DNA from: Caldovatus aquaticus | GTDB lineage: Bacteria > Pseudomonadota > Alphaproteobacteria > Acetobacterales > Acetobacteraceae | NCBI RefSeq assembly: GCF_019458025.1 | Contig: NZ_JAHZUY010000010.1 | Span: forward strand, 36,978-100,977 | Length of the DNA: 64,000 nt | Direction: 5' to 3' | Shown: piece by piece, positions 52,936-64,000 of the stretch | Layout of the letters: each line of letters opens with the position of its first letter | Numbering within the stretch: position 1 is the first letter of the stretch | Program-made: the position numbers and the translations under genes | Notes under the pieces: generated by a model | The model's input: the letters and a program-made list of their open reading frames with translations, nothing else | The model's database searches: none | What the model was told of the DNA's origin: nothing

Positions 52936-53598
52936 ATGCAGAGACGGACGAAGGTCGCGCTGCTGGCGGCGGCCGTGATCGGCCTCGGGGTGGCGGGCGT
53001 GGCGCTGGCCCAGCCGGGGCCCGGCGGCCCGCCGGGCGGCGGGCCCATGATGGGCGGGCGCGGCCCCGATGGCGGGCCGGGCTGGCACCGCGGCGGCCCG
53101 GGCCGCTACGGCGGCGGTTTCGCGGCCGGCGAGGCCTTCGCCCGCGCCGATGCCAACGGCGACGGGCGGGTGACGCGCGACGAGGGCTGGACCTGGCTCC
53201 AGGGGCGGTTCGCCGAGGCGGACGCGAACAAGGACGGCGCCGTCACCCTGGACGAGGTGCTGGCCTTCGCCGAGGCGCGGCGCGGCCCGAACCGCCGCGA
53301 GCCGCCGCCGCACATGCAGGAGCGGTTCCGCGAGCGCGCCGGGATGATGTTCCGCTTCGTGGACGCCAACAGCGACGGCCGGGTCACGCCCGAGGAGTTG
53401 CGCCCGATGGCCGAGGCATGGTTCCGCGCCCACGACCTCAACGGCGACGGCGCCCTCTCGCGCGACGAGGTGCGGCCAGGGCGCCGCTCCGCGGGCGCGC
53501 CCGGCGCGCCGCGCGCCCCGGGGCGCGCCGAGGCGGCGCCGGCGGCGCCGCGGGATGGCGGGGCCGCGCCCCAGCCGGCACCGGCGCAGCCGCGCTGA
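52936..53598 (+). CDS. Secreted four-EF-hand calcium-binding protein
   Basis: 220-residue exported protein: signal peptide ending near GVALAQ, Gly/Pro/Met-rich spacer, then four EF-hand loops DANGDGRVTRDE, DANKDGAVTLDE, DANSDGRVTPEE and DLNGDGALSRDE (about residues 73-180), each with the 1,3,5,12 acidic pattern. The tail is Ala/Pro-rich. GGAAGGAGGG 5 bp before the ATG fixes the start. Likely binds Ca2+ in the periplasm; no enzymatic domain. The upstream 237-bp gap has two GGCGTTAC(G/A)C copies (52832, 52875) 43 bp apart. Confidence 0.88.
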   Translation: MQRRTKVALLAAAVIGLGVAGVALAQPGPGGPPGGGPMMGGRGPDGGPGWHRGGPGRYGGGFAAGEAFARADANGDGRVTRDEGWTWLQGRFAEADANKDGAVTLDEVLAFAEARRGPNRREPPPHMQERFRERAGMMFRFVDANSDGRVTPEELRPMAEAWFRAHDLNGDGALSRDEVRPGRRSAGAPGAPRAPGRAEAAPAAPRDGGAAPQPAPAQPR

Positions 53599-53697
53599 GG
53601 CGGCCCGCGGACCGGCGCTGCCGGGCCGGGCAGGTCGCCCGGGGTCGGGCGCGACCGCGGCGAGCCGTCCGGCCGGCGATGGCGCCGGGCGGGCGGC

Positions 53698-54333
53698 TCA
53701 GCGCCAGCCGTAGCTGGTGATGCTGCAGGTCTCGACGCCGCGCCGCTCGGCCGCGGCGCCGTTCATGTACACGACCCGCATGTCCACCGTGCAGACCCCG
53801 GTCACCGGCAGGCTGATCGAGACGGACTGGCCGGGCGAGAGCACGTTGGCCCCGAGCCGGTCCGGCCCCCAGTTCCGGTCGCTGGAGAGGGAGACATAGA
53901 GCTCCCGGATCGTCGCGCCGGACTGGTTCACGAAGGTGAAGGACGGATTTCCGGCCACGCCCGGAGCCGGAGAGATCGACGCGCCGGCCCCGCCGACGCT
54001 CGCCCCGGCGCCGCCGCCGAAGACGATCCGGCTCAGGCGGCACGCATTCACGCCCATGCGGGTGTCCTCGGCCCCGTTCGCGTAGCGCACCCGCACGTCC
54101 AGGATGCAGTCACCGAAATGCGGCGTCACCCAGACCTGCTGGCCGGCCGGCAGCACGCTGGCGCCGAGGATGTCCGGCCCCCAGCTCGACAGGCGCGAGG
54201 GCGAGACGTAGGCCTCCTGGATCGTCATGCCGCTGGCGTTGACGAGCCAGAACCGGTTCTGCGCCCGGGCCGGGGCGGCTGTGGCGCACAGGGCGACGAC
54301 CAGCGTGAAGGCGGCGACGAAGGCTCTGCGCAT
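53698..54333 (-). CDS. Secreted protein with two tandem homologous domains
   Basis: 211-residue exported protein (signal peptide cut after ARAQ). The mature part is an internal duplication: FWLVNASGMTIQEAYVSPS ... SSWGPDILGASVLPAGQQVW (about 28-67) matches FTFVNQSGATIRELYVSLS ... RNWGPDRLGANVLSPGQSVS (about 132-171), each ending in a Cys-x-x-D-x-R-V-x-Y block (CILDVRVRY, CTVDMRVVY) and a final Cys. A Gly/Ala/Ser linker joins the halves. Single-domain relatives occur in Acetobacteraceae; function unknown. AGGAGG lies before ATG 54333. Confidence 0.78.
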   Translation of the reverse strand: MRRAFVAAFTLVVALCATAAPARAQNRFWLVNASGMTIQEAYVSPSRLSSWGPDILGASVLPAGQQVWVTPHFGDCILDVRVRYANGAEDTRMGVNACRLSRIVFGGGAGASVGGAGASISPAPGVAGNPSFTFVNQSGATIRELYVSLSSDRNWGPDRLGANVLSPGQSVSISLPVTGVCTVDMRVVYMNGAAAERRGVETCSITSYGWR

Positions 54334-54609
54334 GCGGTTCCTCCTGGCGATGCTCGGCACGTCGGACGGTGGCGGAGCGGGCGCTCGGTCCTCCGGACCT
54401 CTGGGAATCCTCCGGCGGGCACCCCGTCCGTCGCGGCGCTGAGATTCGTCGGGGCGGCGACACGGTGCGCGGCGGGCCGCAGTCTGCGCGGCTTCGCAAC
54501 GATACCACGGCGGACCGGACCGGGGGAACCGGGCGGCATCGTCTTGCCTCGCGCCAAATTGAATGCAAGTTTACGGGCCTGAGCGATCACGACAGGGGGA
54601 GCAGCGGCG

Positions 54610-54918
54610 ATGCCGCGCACCGAAGGAGAGCCGCACCAGAACCAAGCGGCCGTGTTGCGCGAACTGCGGCAGGCGGTGGGCGAGTTGCGCGCGGACCTCC
54701 TGGTCACGCAGGCGGCGCTCGCCTCGCTCGCGGCCGATGTCGCGCGGGTGGCGGCGGAGCCTGACCATGTGCTCGGCGCGCTCAACGCCAAGGTGCTCGG
54801 ATTCGCCGAGGCCGCCGCGCGGGGCCTGCCGCCGGGCGCGGGCCGGCCGGAGGCCGTGACCGCCGCCGCCGCGCGCTTCGCGGACTGGGCGGAGAGCTTC
54901 CTGCGCAACCGGGAGTGA
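54610..54918 (+). CDS. Hypothetical 102-residue helical protein
   Basis: I do not recognise it. The sequence AAVLRELRQAVGELRADLLV with heptad-like leucines suggests a coiled coil in the first half (about residues 13-50), followed by an Ala-rich helix and the ending ADWAESFLRNRE. No signal peptide. GGGGGAGCAGCG precedes ATG 54610, and the stop overlaps the next gene's GTG start (GTGA), implying co-translation with the acetyltransferase. An AT-rich patch at about 54555-54575 is a plausible promoter. Confidence 0.65.
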   Translation: MPRTEGEPHQNQAAVLRELRQAVGELRADLLVTQAALASLAADVARVAAEPDHVLGALNAKVLGFAEAAARGLPPGAGRPEAVTAAAARFADWAESFLRNRE

Positions 54919-55595
54919 CGCGGCACCTCGCGTCCCGCGCGGCCGGGGGGCGGCACCGGCGGATCGTGATCCTCGGCGCCGGCGGGCACGGCAAGGCCGT
55001 GCTCGACCTGCTGCTGGCGCTGGACCAGGCGGGGCCGGAGCGGATCGCAGTGGTGGGGCTGGTGGACGCCGCGGTGCGCCCGCCGGCCGCCGTGCTCGGC
55101 CTGCCGGTGCTGGGCGACGAGGAGGTGCTGCCGGCGCTGCGGGCGGAGGGGGTGACGGAGGCGGCGCCGGCGATCGGCGACAACGCGGCCCGGGCGGCGG
55201 CGGGGGCGCGGCTCGAGGCGCTCGGCTTCGCGCTGCCGGCGCTCGTGCATCCGGCGGCGGTGGTCGGGCGCGGGGTGGCGCTCGGGGCCGGCGCGGTGGT
55301 GATGGCGCGCGCCGTGATCGGGCCGGAGGCGCGGATCGGCGCGCTGGCGCTGATCAACACGGGCGCGGTCGTCGAGCACGACTGTGCGGTCGGGGAGGCG
55401 GCGCATGTCGCCCCCGGGGCGGTGCTGACCGGCGGCGCACGCATCGGGGCGCGGGCCTTCGTCGGCGCGGGCGCCGTGCTGCGCCCGGGCGTGCGCGTCG
55501 GGGCGCAGGCGGTGATCGGGGCGGGCGCCGCGGTGGTGGAGGACGTGCCCCCCGGCGCGCGGGTGGCGGGGGTGCCGGCGCGGCCGATCGCCTGA
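54915..55595 (+). CDS. NeuD/PglD-type sugar O/N-acetyltransferase
   Basis: Left-handed beta-helix acyltransferase using acetyl-CoA to modify a sugar or sialic-type acid. The 226-residue protein begins, after a short lead, with the NeuD Rossmann piece RIVILGAGGHGKAVLDLLLA, and ends with many hexapeptide repeats (AAVVGRGVALGAGAVVMARA, ALINTGAVVEHDCAVGE with the catalytic His, AARVAG-like end GARVAGVPARPIA). GTG 54915 overlaps the preceding stop. No other surface-sugar genes lie nearby, so the acceptor is unknown. Confidence 0.85.
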   Translation: MTRHLASRAAGGRHRRIVILGAGGHGKAVLDLLLALDQAGPERIAVVGLVDAAVRPPAAVLGLPVLGDEEVLPALRAEGVTEAAPAIGDNAARAAAGARLEALGFALPALVHPAAVVGRGVALGAGAVVMARAVIGPEARIGALALINTGAVVEHDCAVGEAAHVAPGAVLTGGARIGARAFVGAGAVLRPGVRVGAQAVIGAGAAVVEDVPPGARVAGVPARPIA

Positions 55596-55726
55596 GGTCG
55601 GTTGCGCGCTCCCGCGGCTCCCGGCGGTCTGCGGGGGCGAATTCGCGCCCCGGCCGGTTCCGCCTGGGCGCGCGGCAGCGGCCGTGGCGCGGTGGCGGCG
55701 GCGCCGCCTCGCGCGCCCGGGCGTGC

Positions 55727-55761
55727 GCGATCCGCTCTGGGAGCTGTTTCCGCTCGGCCGG
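55727..55761 (-). repeat. Remnant of the dispersed repeat
   Basis: Minus strand reads CCGAGCGGAAACAGCTCCCA then GAGCGGATCGCGC, a shuffled or partial version of the core blocks, 18 bp from the full copy beside trpE. Likely a decayed second copy. Confidence 0.45.
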
Positions 55762-55778
55762 GCGCGCGGCCACGGCTC

Positions 55779-55844
55779 CGGCGCGTTGTCTGCCGGGCGG
55801 GTTCACGCTCCCGGCCGTTCCCGGCCGACCGCGATCCGCCCTAG
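55779..55844 (-). repeat. Dispersed palindromic intergenic repeat, copy 5 (long form)
   Basis: Minus strand begins CTAGGGCGGATCGCGGTCGG, then GGGAACGGCCGGGAGCGTGA, ACCCGC and the tail CAGACAACGCGCCGG shared with copy 2. Its TAG is the trpE stop codon. It lies between convergent neuD-like and trpE. Confidence 0.75.
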
Positions 55845-57376
55845 CGCCGCCCCGCCGCGAAGCGCACCGCCTCCTCCGCGGCGCGGAACAGGGCGCGCGC
55901 CTTCTGCACCGTCTCCTCGTACTCCGCCGCCGGGTCGGAGTCGGCGACCACGCCCGCCCCGGCCTGGACGTGCATCACGCCGTCCTTCACCAGCGCGGTG
56001 CGCAGGCCGATGCAGGTGTCCATGCCGCCGTCGGCGCCGAAATAGCCGAACCCGCCCGCATAGATGCCGCGCCGCGAGGGCTCCAGCTCCTCGATGATCT
56101 CCATCGCGCGCACCTTCGGCGCGCCGGTCAGCGTCCCGGCCGGGAAGCCCGCCATCAGCGCGTCGAGCGCAGCGAGGCCGGCGCGCAGCCGCCCCTGCAC
56201 CTCGCTGCCGATGTGCATCACCTGGGAGTAGCGCTCGATCTGGAACTGCGCCGGCACGCGCACGCTGCCGACTTCCGCCACCCGGCCGACGTCGTTGCGG
56301 CCGAGGTCGAGCAGCATCAGGTGCTCGGCGCGCTCCTTCGGGTCGGCCAGCAGCTCTGCCTCCAGCGCCTTGTCCTCCTCGGGCGTCGCGCCGCGCCGGC
56401 GCGTGCCGGCGAGCGGGCGCACCGTCACCGTCCCGTCGCGCAGCCGCACCAGGATCTCCGGCGAGGCGCCGACCGCGGCGAAGCCGCCGAAGTCGAAGAA
56501 GAACAGGAACGGCGCCGGGTTGATCCGGCGGAGCGCGCGGTAGAGCGCGAAGGGCGGCAGGGCGAAGGGGATCGAGAAGCGCTGCGAGGGCACGATCTGG
56601 AAGGCGTCGCCGGCACGGATGTACTCCTTCGCCCGCTCGACCGCGGCGATGAAGCCCTCGCGGGTGAAGTTGCTCTCCGGCGCCGGAGGCGGGGGCAGGT
56701 CGGCCGGCGGCGCCGGGCGCGGCACGGGGCGGTCGAGCGCGGCCTCCGCCTCGTCGAGGCGGTGCTGCGCCTCCTCCCATGCCGCCTGCGGGTTGCGCGC
56801 CGCCGCGCTGTCGGCCCAGACCGGAGCGCAGAGCGTGAGCGTGTCGCGCACGTGGTCGAACACCGCGACCACGGTCGGGCGCGAGAGCACGGCGTCGGGG
56901 ATGCCGAGCACGTCCGGCTTGACCGCCGGCAGGCGCTCGATCAGCCGCACCATGTCGTAGCCGAGATAGCCGAACAGCCCGGCCGCGATCGGCGGCAGGC
57001 CGGGCGGCACCGGAAGCTGCGAGGCGGCGATCACGGCGCGCAGCGAATCGAGCGGCGCCGCCGCGTCGGCGACGAAGGCGTGCGGCGCCGAGAGGGCGTG
57101 GCGGTTGACCTCCGCTCGCCCGCCGCGACAGCGCCAGATCAGGTCGGGCGCGAAGCCGATCGCGGAATAGCGCCCGCGCGCCGAGCCGCCCTCGACGCTC
57201 TCGAGCAGGAAGGGATGGGCCTGGCCGTGCGCGAGCTTGAGGAAGGCGCCGACCGGCGTCTCCAGGTCCGCGACCCGCTCGCGCACCAGGATCTGGCCGC
57301 GCCCGGCCTCGAGCGCGGCGCGGAAGGCGGCGAAGCCGCCCGGGGCGCCCAGGCCGGCGCTGCTGCTCTCTCTCAT
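55841..57376 (-). CDS. trpE: Anthranilate synthase component I
   Basis: Converts chorismate to anthranilate, first committed step to tryptophan. 511 residues: N-terminal [20 protein letters not shown] (tryptophan-feedback site region), chorismate-binding core [53 protein letters not shown], and C-terminal [20 protein letters not shown]. Start overlaps the ppiD stop (ATGA). trpG, D, C do not follow within the window; instead the gene ends in a dispersed repeat. Confidence 0.96.
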   Translation of the reverse strand: MRESSSAGLGAPGGFAAFRAALEAGRGQILVRERVADLETPVGAFLKLAHGQAHPFLLESVEGGSARGRYSAIGFAPDLIWRCRGGRAEVNRHALSAPHAFVADAAAPLDSLRAVIAASQLPVPPGLPPIAAGLFGYLGYDMVRLIERLPAVKPDVLGIPDAVLSRPTVVAVFDHVRDTLTLCAPVWADSAAARNPQAAWEEAQHRLDEAEAALDRPVPRPAPPADLPPPPAPESNFTREGFIAAVERAKEYIRAGDAFQIVPSQRFSIPFALPPFALYRALRRINPAPFLFFFDFGGFAAVGASPEILVRLRDGTVTVRPLAGTRRRGATPEEDKALEAELLADPKERAEHLMLLDLGRNDVGRVAEVGSVRVPAQFQIERYSQVMHIGSEVQGRLRAGLAALDALMAGFPAGTLTGAPKVRAMEIIEELEPSRRGIYAGGFGYFGADGGMDTCIGLRTALVKDGVMHVQAGAGVVADSDPAAEYEETVQKARALFRAAEEAVRFAAGRR

Positions 57377-59271
57377 CGCGCCACCTGCTCCATCAGGCCG
57401 GCATTGATCCTGACGTCCGCGCGGTGGCGCAGCGCCACCAGATACTGCTGCTCCAGGTCCTCGGTCATGGCCTGCTCCACCTGGTCGCGGATGCGGCCGA
57501 GCCCCAGCGGATCGGCGTCCGGATTGGCCGGCATCACCTCGACGAGCTGCGCCACCGCGAAGCCGTCGCGCGTCTCGACCATCGTCGCCTCGCCCGGCCT
57601 GGCCTCGAAGATCGGGGCGAGCAGCTCGGGCGGCGCCGGGTTGCCCGGGCCGGGCTGGCGCGGGAAGGGGCCGATGCGGTCGCCCCGTGCCTCGAGGCCC
57701 GCCTCGCGCGCCGCCTCGGCAAGCGACTTGCCGCCGCGCACCGCGGCGAGCAGCGCGGCCGCCCGCTCCTCCTGCGCCCGCCGCCGCGCCTCCGCCGTCC
57801 AGGCGCGGCGAACCTGGTCCTCGACGGTCTCGAACGGGCGGAGCGCCGGCGGAGTGACGGTCTTCACCTCGACCGCGGTGAAGCCGTCCTGAAGCTCCTC
57901 GAGCCGCGGCGCGTCGCCCGGGCGCGCGGCGAAGATCCGGCGCAGCAGCTCGGCGCGCGCGGTGTCGCGGATCGGCAGCGTCACCGGCTCGCCCGCCGGG
58001 GTGCGGCCGGCGGCGTCGGTGGCGACGGTGGCGACCGCCATGCCGAAGCGCGGCGCCACCTCGACGAGCGGCGCGCCCGAGGCGAGCGCGTCCTCGATGC
58101 GGCTGGCGCGGGCGAAGACGAGGTCGACGGCCTTCTCGTGGGCGATCTCGCGGCGCAGTGCGTCGCGCACCTCGTCCAGGCCGCGCGCCTGGGCGGGCTC
58201 CACCTTGTCCACCCGCAGCACGTGCCAGCCGAAGGGGCTGCGGACCGGATCGGTGATGCCGCCCTCGGGCGTGGCGAAGGCGGCCTCGGCCAGCTCGGGG
58301 ACCGGCAGGCCGGCGCGGTCCAGGGGTTCGGGGAAGGCGATCGCCTGGCCGCCGGCCTCGCGCGCCCGGGCCTCGATCGCCTCCCAGCCGGCGCCGCCGC
58401 GCCAGGCCTCGGCGATGGCGCGCGCCGCCTCCTCGCTCGGCACCAGCGCCTGGCGCAGGCGCCGCCGCTCCGGCGTCTCGAACTGGGCCCGCCGGGCCTC
58501 GTAGGCCTCGGCGAGCTCCTCCTCGCTCACCGCGACCTGGTCGAGAAGCTGGTCGGCGGTGAGCACCGCGACCGTGGCCTCGCGGTATTCGGGGGCGGAG
58601 AAGCGGTCGGGGTTGTTCTCGTGGAAGCGGCGGAGCTGCGCCTCGGTCGGCGGCTCGGGCTCCGGCGCCGCGGCGAGCGGCAGGAGGACGAGGTCGGCGA
58701 CGCGGCGCTCGGCCTCGAAGGCGTAGAGCGGCCGGGTCAGCGCATCCGGGGCGGCGGGGCGGGCGCGCACGGCGCCGACCAGCTGCTGGCGCGCCAGGTC
58801 CGAGCGCACCAGGCGGAGGAATTCCGCCTCGGTGAGCCCGTTCTGGCGCAGGAATCCCTCGAACAGCGGGCGGGAGAAGCGGCCGTCGGCCCCCTGCAGC
58901 GCGGGGATGGTCCAGACGAATTCGCGCACCGCCTCCTCGGGGACGACGACGGACATGCGACGCGCCTCGGCGCGCAGGGCGCGCTCGGCGATCAGGCCCT
59001 CGACCGCCTGGGCGGCGACGGCCCGGCGCACCGCCTCGTCGGCCTCGAAATTCGGGCCGAGCTGGCGGGCGAGGCGCTGCACCTCGCGGCGGACGGCGAG
59101 CTGCGCCTCCTCGAGCGCGATCGGCTCGCCGGCGACCCGGGCGACGGCGGTGTCGCGGCCGAAATTACGCACCATGTCGCCGATGCCCCAGATCGCGAAG
59201 GAGAACACGAGCACGATGAACAGGGCCCGGGCGACCCAGGTTCCGGCAAGACGGCGGAGGGCGGTCAGCAT
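57373..59271 (-). CDS. ppiD: Peptidyl-prolyl isomerase PpiD (SurA N-terminal and PPIC domains)
   Basis: Inner-membrane-anchored periplasmic chaperone assisting outer-membrane protein folding. In 632 residues: one membrane helix ([20 protein letters not shown], residues 16-35), a SurA_N-like domain ([20 protein letters not shown]), a parvulin PPIase domain with [13 protein letters not shown] and [13 protein letters not shown], and a C-terminal repeat of the chaperone fold. Order ppiD-trpE is common in alphaproteobacteria. Divergent from tpiA by 126 bp. Confidence 0.93.
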   Translation of the reverse strand: MLTALRRLAGTWVARALFIVLVFSFAIWGIGDMVRNFGRDTAVARVAGEPIALEEAQLAVRREVQRLARQLGPNFEADEAVRRAVAAQAVEGLIAERALRAEARRMSVVVPEEAVREFVWTIPALQGADGRFSRPLFEGFLRQNGLTEAEFLRLVRSDLARQQLVGAVRARPAAPDALTRPLYAFEAERRVADLVLLPLAAAPEPEPPTEAQLRRFHENNPDRFSAPEYREATVAVLTADQLLDQVAVSEEELAEAYEARRAQFETPERRRLRQALVPSEEAARAIAEAWRGGAGWEAIEARAREAGGQAIAFPEPLDRAGLPVPELAEAAFATPEGGITDPVRSPFGWHVLRVDKVEPAQARGLDEVRDALRREIAHEKAVDLVFARASRIEDALASGAPLVEVAPRFGMAVATVATDAAGRTPAGEPVTLPIRDTARAELLRRIFAARPGDAPRLEELQDGFTAVEVKTVTPPALRPFETVEDQVRRAWTAEARRRAQEERAAALLAAVRGGKSLAEAAREAGLEARGDRIGPFPRQPGPGNPAPPELLAPIFEARPGEATMVETRDGFAVAQLVEVMPANPDADPLGLGRIRDQVEQAMTEDLEQQYLVALRHRADVRINAGLMEQVAR

Positions 59272-59397
59272 GCGCGATCCGGTGCGGCGGCGTCAGGGCG
59301 GCGGACCATAGGGGAGGGACCGGCCGTTGCCAAACGGGGGAGGGCGGGGCGATACCGCGGACCGACAGCCAGGACGGAGCAGGAGAGGAACCGCCCC

Positions 59398-60162
59398 ATG
59401 ACCCCCGGAGTGCGCCCGCTGATCGCCGGCAATTGGAAGATGCACGGGCTGCGCGCGGACGGGCTTGCCCTGGCGCGTGCCGTCGCCGAGGGCGCGCGGG
59501 GCCTCGACGCGGAGCTGGTGGTCTGCCCGCCGGCCACCCTGATCGCCGCGGTGGCGGAAGCGCTGGCGGGGACGCCGGTCGCGGTGGGCGGGCAGGACTG
59601 CCACGCGCGGGAGAAGGGGCCGCACACCGGCGACATCTCGGCGCCGATGCTCGCCGATGCCGGCGCGCGCTACGTGATCGTGGGCCACTCCGAGCGGCGG
59701 GCCGGGCACGGGGAGACCGACGCGATGGTGCGCGCCAAGGCTGCGGCGGCCTTCGCGGCGGGGCTCGTCCCGATCGTCTGCGTCGGCGAGAGCGAGGCCG
59801 AACGCCTGGCGGGCCAGGCCGAGGCGGTGGTGACGCGGCAGCTCGCGGGCAGCCTGCCGGAAGGTTTCGCCGCGCGGGGCGGCGTGGTGGCCTATGAGCC
59901 GGTCTGGGCCATCGGCACGGGGCGGACGCCGACCGAGGCCGACATCGCCGCGATGCACGGGGCGATCCGGGCGCATCTGGCGCGCACGGCGCCCGAGGGA
60001 GCGGGCGTGCGCCTCCTCTACGGAGGCTCGGTGAAACCCGGGAATGCGCGGGCGATCCTGGCGCAGCCGGACGTGGACGGGGCGCTGGTCGGCGGCGCGA
60101 GCCTGGTCGCGGCGGATTTCCTCGCCATCGCGGCGGCGGCCGGGGTGTCGGCCGGCCGCTGA
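59398..60162 (+). CDS. tpiA: Triosephosphate isomerase
   Basis: Interconverts DHAP and glyceraldehyde 3-phosphate. 254 residues with catalytic Lys14 (AGNWKMH), His97 (VGHSERR) and Glu167 ([13 protein letters not shown]), plus the phosphate loop [12 protein letters not shown] and GGASL. ATG 59398 lies after GGAGAGGAACC. It is the first of the tpiA...secG-pyrG-kdsA series, but an unusual 800-bp gap separates it from secG. Confidence 0.96.
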   Translation: MTPGVRPLIAGNWKMHGLRADGLALARAVAEGARGLDAELVVCPPATLIAAVAEALAGTPVAVGGQDCHAREKGPHTGDISAPMLADAGARYVIVGHSERRAGHGETDAMVRAKAAAAFAAGLVPIVCVGESEAERLAGQAEAVVTRQLAGSLPEGFAARGGVVAYEPVWAIGTGRTPTEADIAAMHGAIRAHLARTAPEGAGVRLLYGGSVKPGNARAILAQPDVDGALVGGASLVAADFLAIAAAAGVSAGR

Positions 60163-60970
60163 GCGGGGCGCCGGCCGCGACGGGACGGCTCGCGCGGCGG
60201 CGCCGCAGGGGCCGGCGCCGGTCGCCGGGGGAGCGAAGACCCTCCGCGCCCGCCGGGCGCGGTGCCGCACGGGCGCGGCTGGGCGCGGCGGGGAGGGCCG
60301 GGACGATCGCTGACGGCCGCGCGGGGCGCCTCAACCCAGGCGTTGGTTGCGAAGGGGTATGGCGCGTGCGTCACATTCTCGCCATCGTTGCCGCGATCTG
60401 GCCACAAAGGGGATGCGCGGCGATTGAATATCGTATAGCAAGACCTCACATGGCCGTGAGGTTTCCGATGCGTCTCGCAGCCCGCCTTGCCCGGATCGGA
60501 GCGCTGGGGCGGCCCATGCCTCTCCCTCCCGCCTCCCGGCCGGTCGCCCCGGCCCTGACGGCGCGCCGCGATCCGGCGCCGGCCCCGGCACCTCGCCGGC
60601 GGCGGCAGCCGCAGCCCCCGAGGCGAGCGCGCCGCCCCCGCCGCGGCGGCGGGCGGTCCCCCGGCGGCGGCCGCCGCTGCGCCTCTGGCCGCTCGCGCTC
60701 GGCTTCGCGGCCGCGCTGCTGCTGGTGGCGCTGGCCGCCTCGGGCTGCGGCGCCTGATCGCCGACGTGCCGTCGCTGCTGGCGGCCTATGGCCTGCCGCG
60801 CCTCGTGTCGCTGCCGCTCGCGATCGCTCCGGTCTGGGCCGGCGTCTTCGTCCTCGTCCGCCTCACCTACGGGTCCGACCGCACCGCCGGCTGAGCCGGG
60901 GCGGCGGAGCGGCGGCTAGCGGCCCCGGGCGGCGCGGGGTAAAACGCCGCCGCCCGAGAGAAGCCCTGCG
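60163..60970. other. Large tpiA-secG intergenic region with orphan hydrophobic frames
   Basis: 808 bp without a convincing complete gene. It contains an AT-richer patch (about 60350-60470) with a perfect hairpin, then a Pro/Ala/Arg-rich open frame without a start codon ending in a membrane-helix-like PLALGFAAALLLVALAASGC before a TGA at 60755. An adjacent shifted frame (about 60760-60894) encodes VPSLLAAYGLPRLVSLPLAI and APVWAGVFVLVRLTYG, again hydrophobic. Together they may be a frameshifted small membrane protein or unrelated short genes. Confidence 0.4.
60443..60462. other. Perfect hairpin in tpiA-secG gap
   Basis: ACCTCAC-atggcc-GTGAGGT: 7-bp perfect stem and 6-nt loop, inside the AT-richer patch and just after TATCGTATAGC. 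Could be an operator, a leader structure or part of a small RNA. Confidence 0.45.
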
Positions 60971-63877
<2,907 letters not shown>

Positions 63878-64000
63878 GTCCTGAACCCAAACTGCTGGAC
63901 GCGACGGGCTGGGATCTGATTCAAGTTCCCTGCTGGACGGGAGCTTGGCATGTCGCGGTTCGATCTGAGTGAGGCGGAATGGCGGATCATCGAGCCTCTG
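63878..64000 (+). mobile_element. Left end of an IS5-family insertion sequence (truncated by window)
   Basis: The 72 bp after the kdsA stop lead to a transposase start typical of the IS427 group of IS5. The left inverted repeat probably lies near 63878-63900 (GTCCTGAACCCAAACTGCTG) but cannot be verified without the right end. The junction CTAG at the kdsA stop suits the TA or CTAG target preference of this group. Confidence 0.65.
63950..64000 (+). CDS. IS5-family transposase, N-terminal fragment
   Basis: Only 17 codons are inside the window: MSRFDLSEAEWRIIEPL, the characteristic opening of IS5/IS427-group transposases (helix-turn-helix preceding the DDE domain). GGGAG lies 5 bp upstream of the ATG. 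The rest is beyond the edge, so integrity and activity are unknown. Confidence 0.75.
   Translation, partial: MSRFDLSEAEWRIIEPL

Overview
The window is very G+C-rich DNA (roughly three quarters G+C by eye) from a Gram-negative, aerobic or microaerobic alphaproteobacterium. The neighbourhood tpiA-secG-pyrG-kdsA beside ppiD-trpE, the cbb3 cluster ccoNOQP-ccoGHIS, the Caulobacter-type Tad pilus order, an Acetobacteraceae-like set of small secreted proteins and a TctC-type binding protein all point to Rhodospirillales, probably an Acetobacteraceae (Roseomonas-like) genome. This assignment is inference from gene content, not a database match. I see no rRNA, tRNA, CRISPR array, phage or classical defence island.

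Layout. 1-11.9 kb: a truncated family 5 peptide-type binding protein coupled to pyrE, an ELM1-family protein, a small secreted protein, a tartrate/D-malate-type dehydrogenase, a flavodoxin-fold quinone reductase, an orphan NodU-type carbamoyltransferase, a 79-residue protein behind a Fur-like palindrome, an NRDE/TANGO2 protein, two low-complexity envelope proteins and purB. 12-18.6 kb: two tandem TerC-family membrane proteins with a coupled lipoprotein, an OsmC peroxidase, an amidohydrolase, and a head-to-head pair of CoA-ligase subunits. 18.7-31.1 kb: a complete Tad/Flp pilus locus, with three pseudopilin-like genes (TadE, TadE, TadG) running leftward and flp-cpaABCDEF-tadBCD running rightward from a shared AT-rich control region. 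31.4-39.4 kb: pdxA-pdxJ (vitamin B6), a TauE/SafE-like membrane protein, a TctC binding protein, an M20 peptidase, a zeta-class GST and an acyl-CoA dehydrogenase. 39.5-43.6 kb: fused indolepyruvate oxidoreductase with a divergent Lrp/AsnC regulator. 43.6-52.7 kb: the complete cbb3 oxidase structural and assembly operon, led by a perfect FNR/FixK box shared with a divergent DUF2189 membrane protein. 52.9-55.6 kb: a four-EF-hand secreted protein, a tandem-duplicated secreted protein, a small helical protein and a NeuD-type acetyltransferase. 55.8-64 kb: trpE, ppiD, tpiA, secG, pyrG and kdsA, then the first codons of an IS5-family transposase that lies directly behind the kdsA stop codon.

How the parts work together. 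The Tad locus is self-sufficient: pilin, prepilin peptidase, secretin, pilotin-like lipoprotein, localisation ATPase, motor ATPase, two platform proteins and a TPR lipoprotein. A strong hairpin directly after flp probably sets the pilin-to-machinery ratio. The cco operon supplies all oxidase subunits plus copper ATPase, ferredoxin-like CcoG and CcoH/S, and is translationally coupled through to an additional 65-residue membrane protein.

The least ordinary signals are: a dispersed palindromic repeat (five copies plus one remnant) whose edge supplies the stop codon of two genes; the CoA-ligase pair whose start codons face each other 13 bp apart; a cysteine-rich TadG-like protein; and an 800-bp tpiA-secG gap holding a perfect hairpin and broken-looking membrane-helix frames. 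I found no convincing wholly new multi-gene system.
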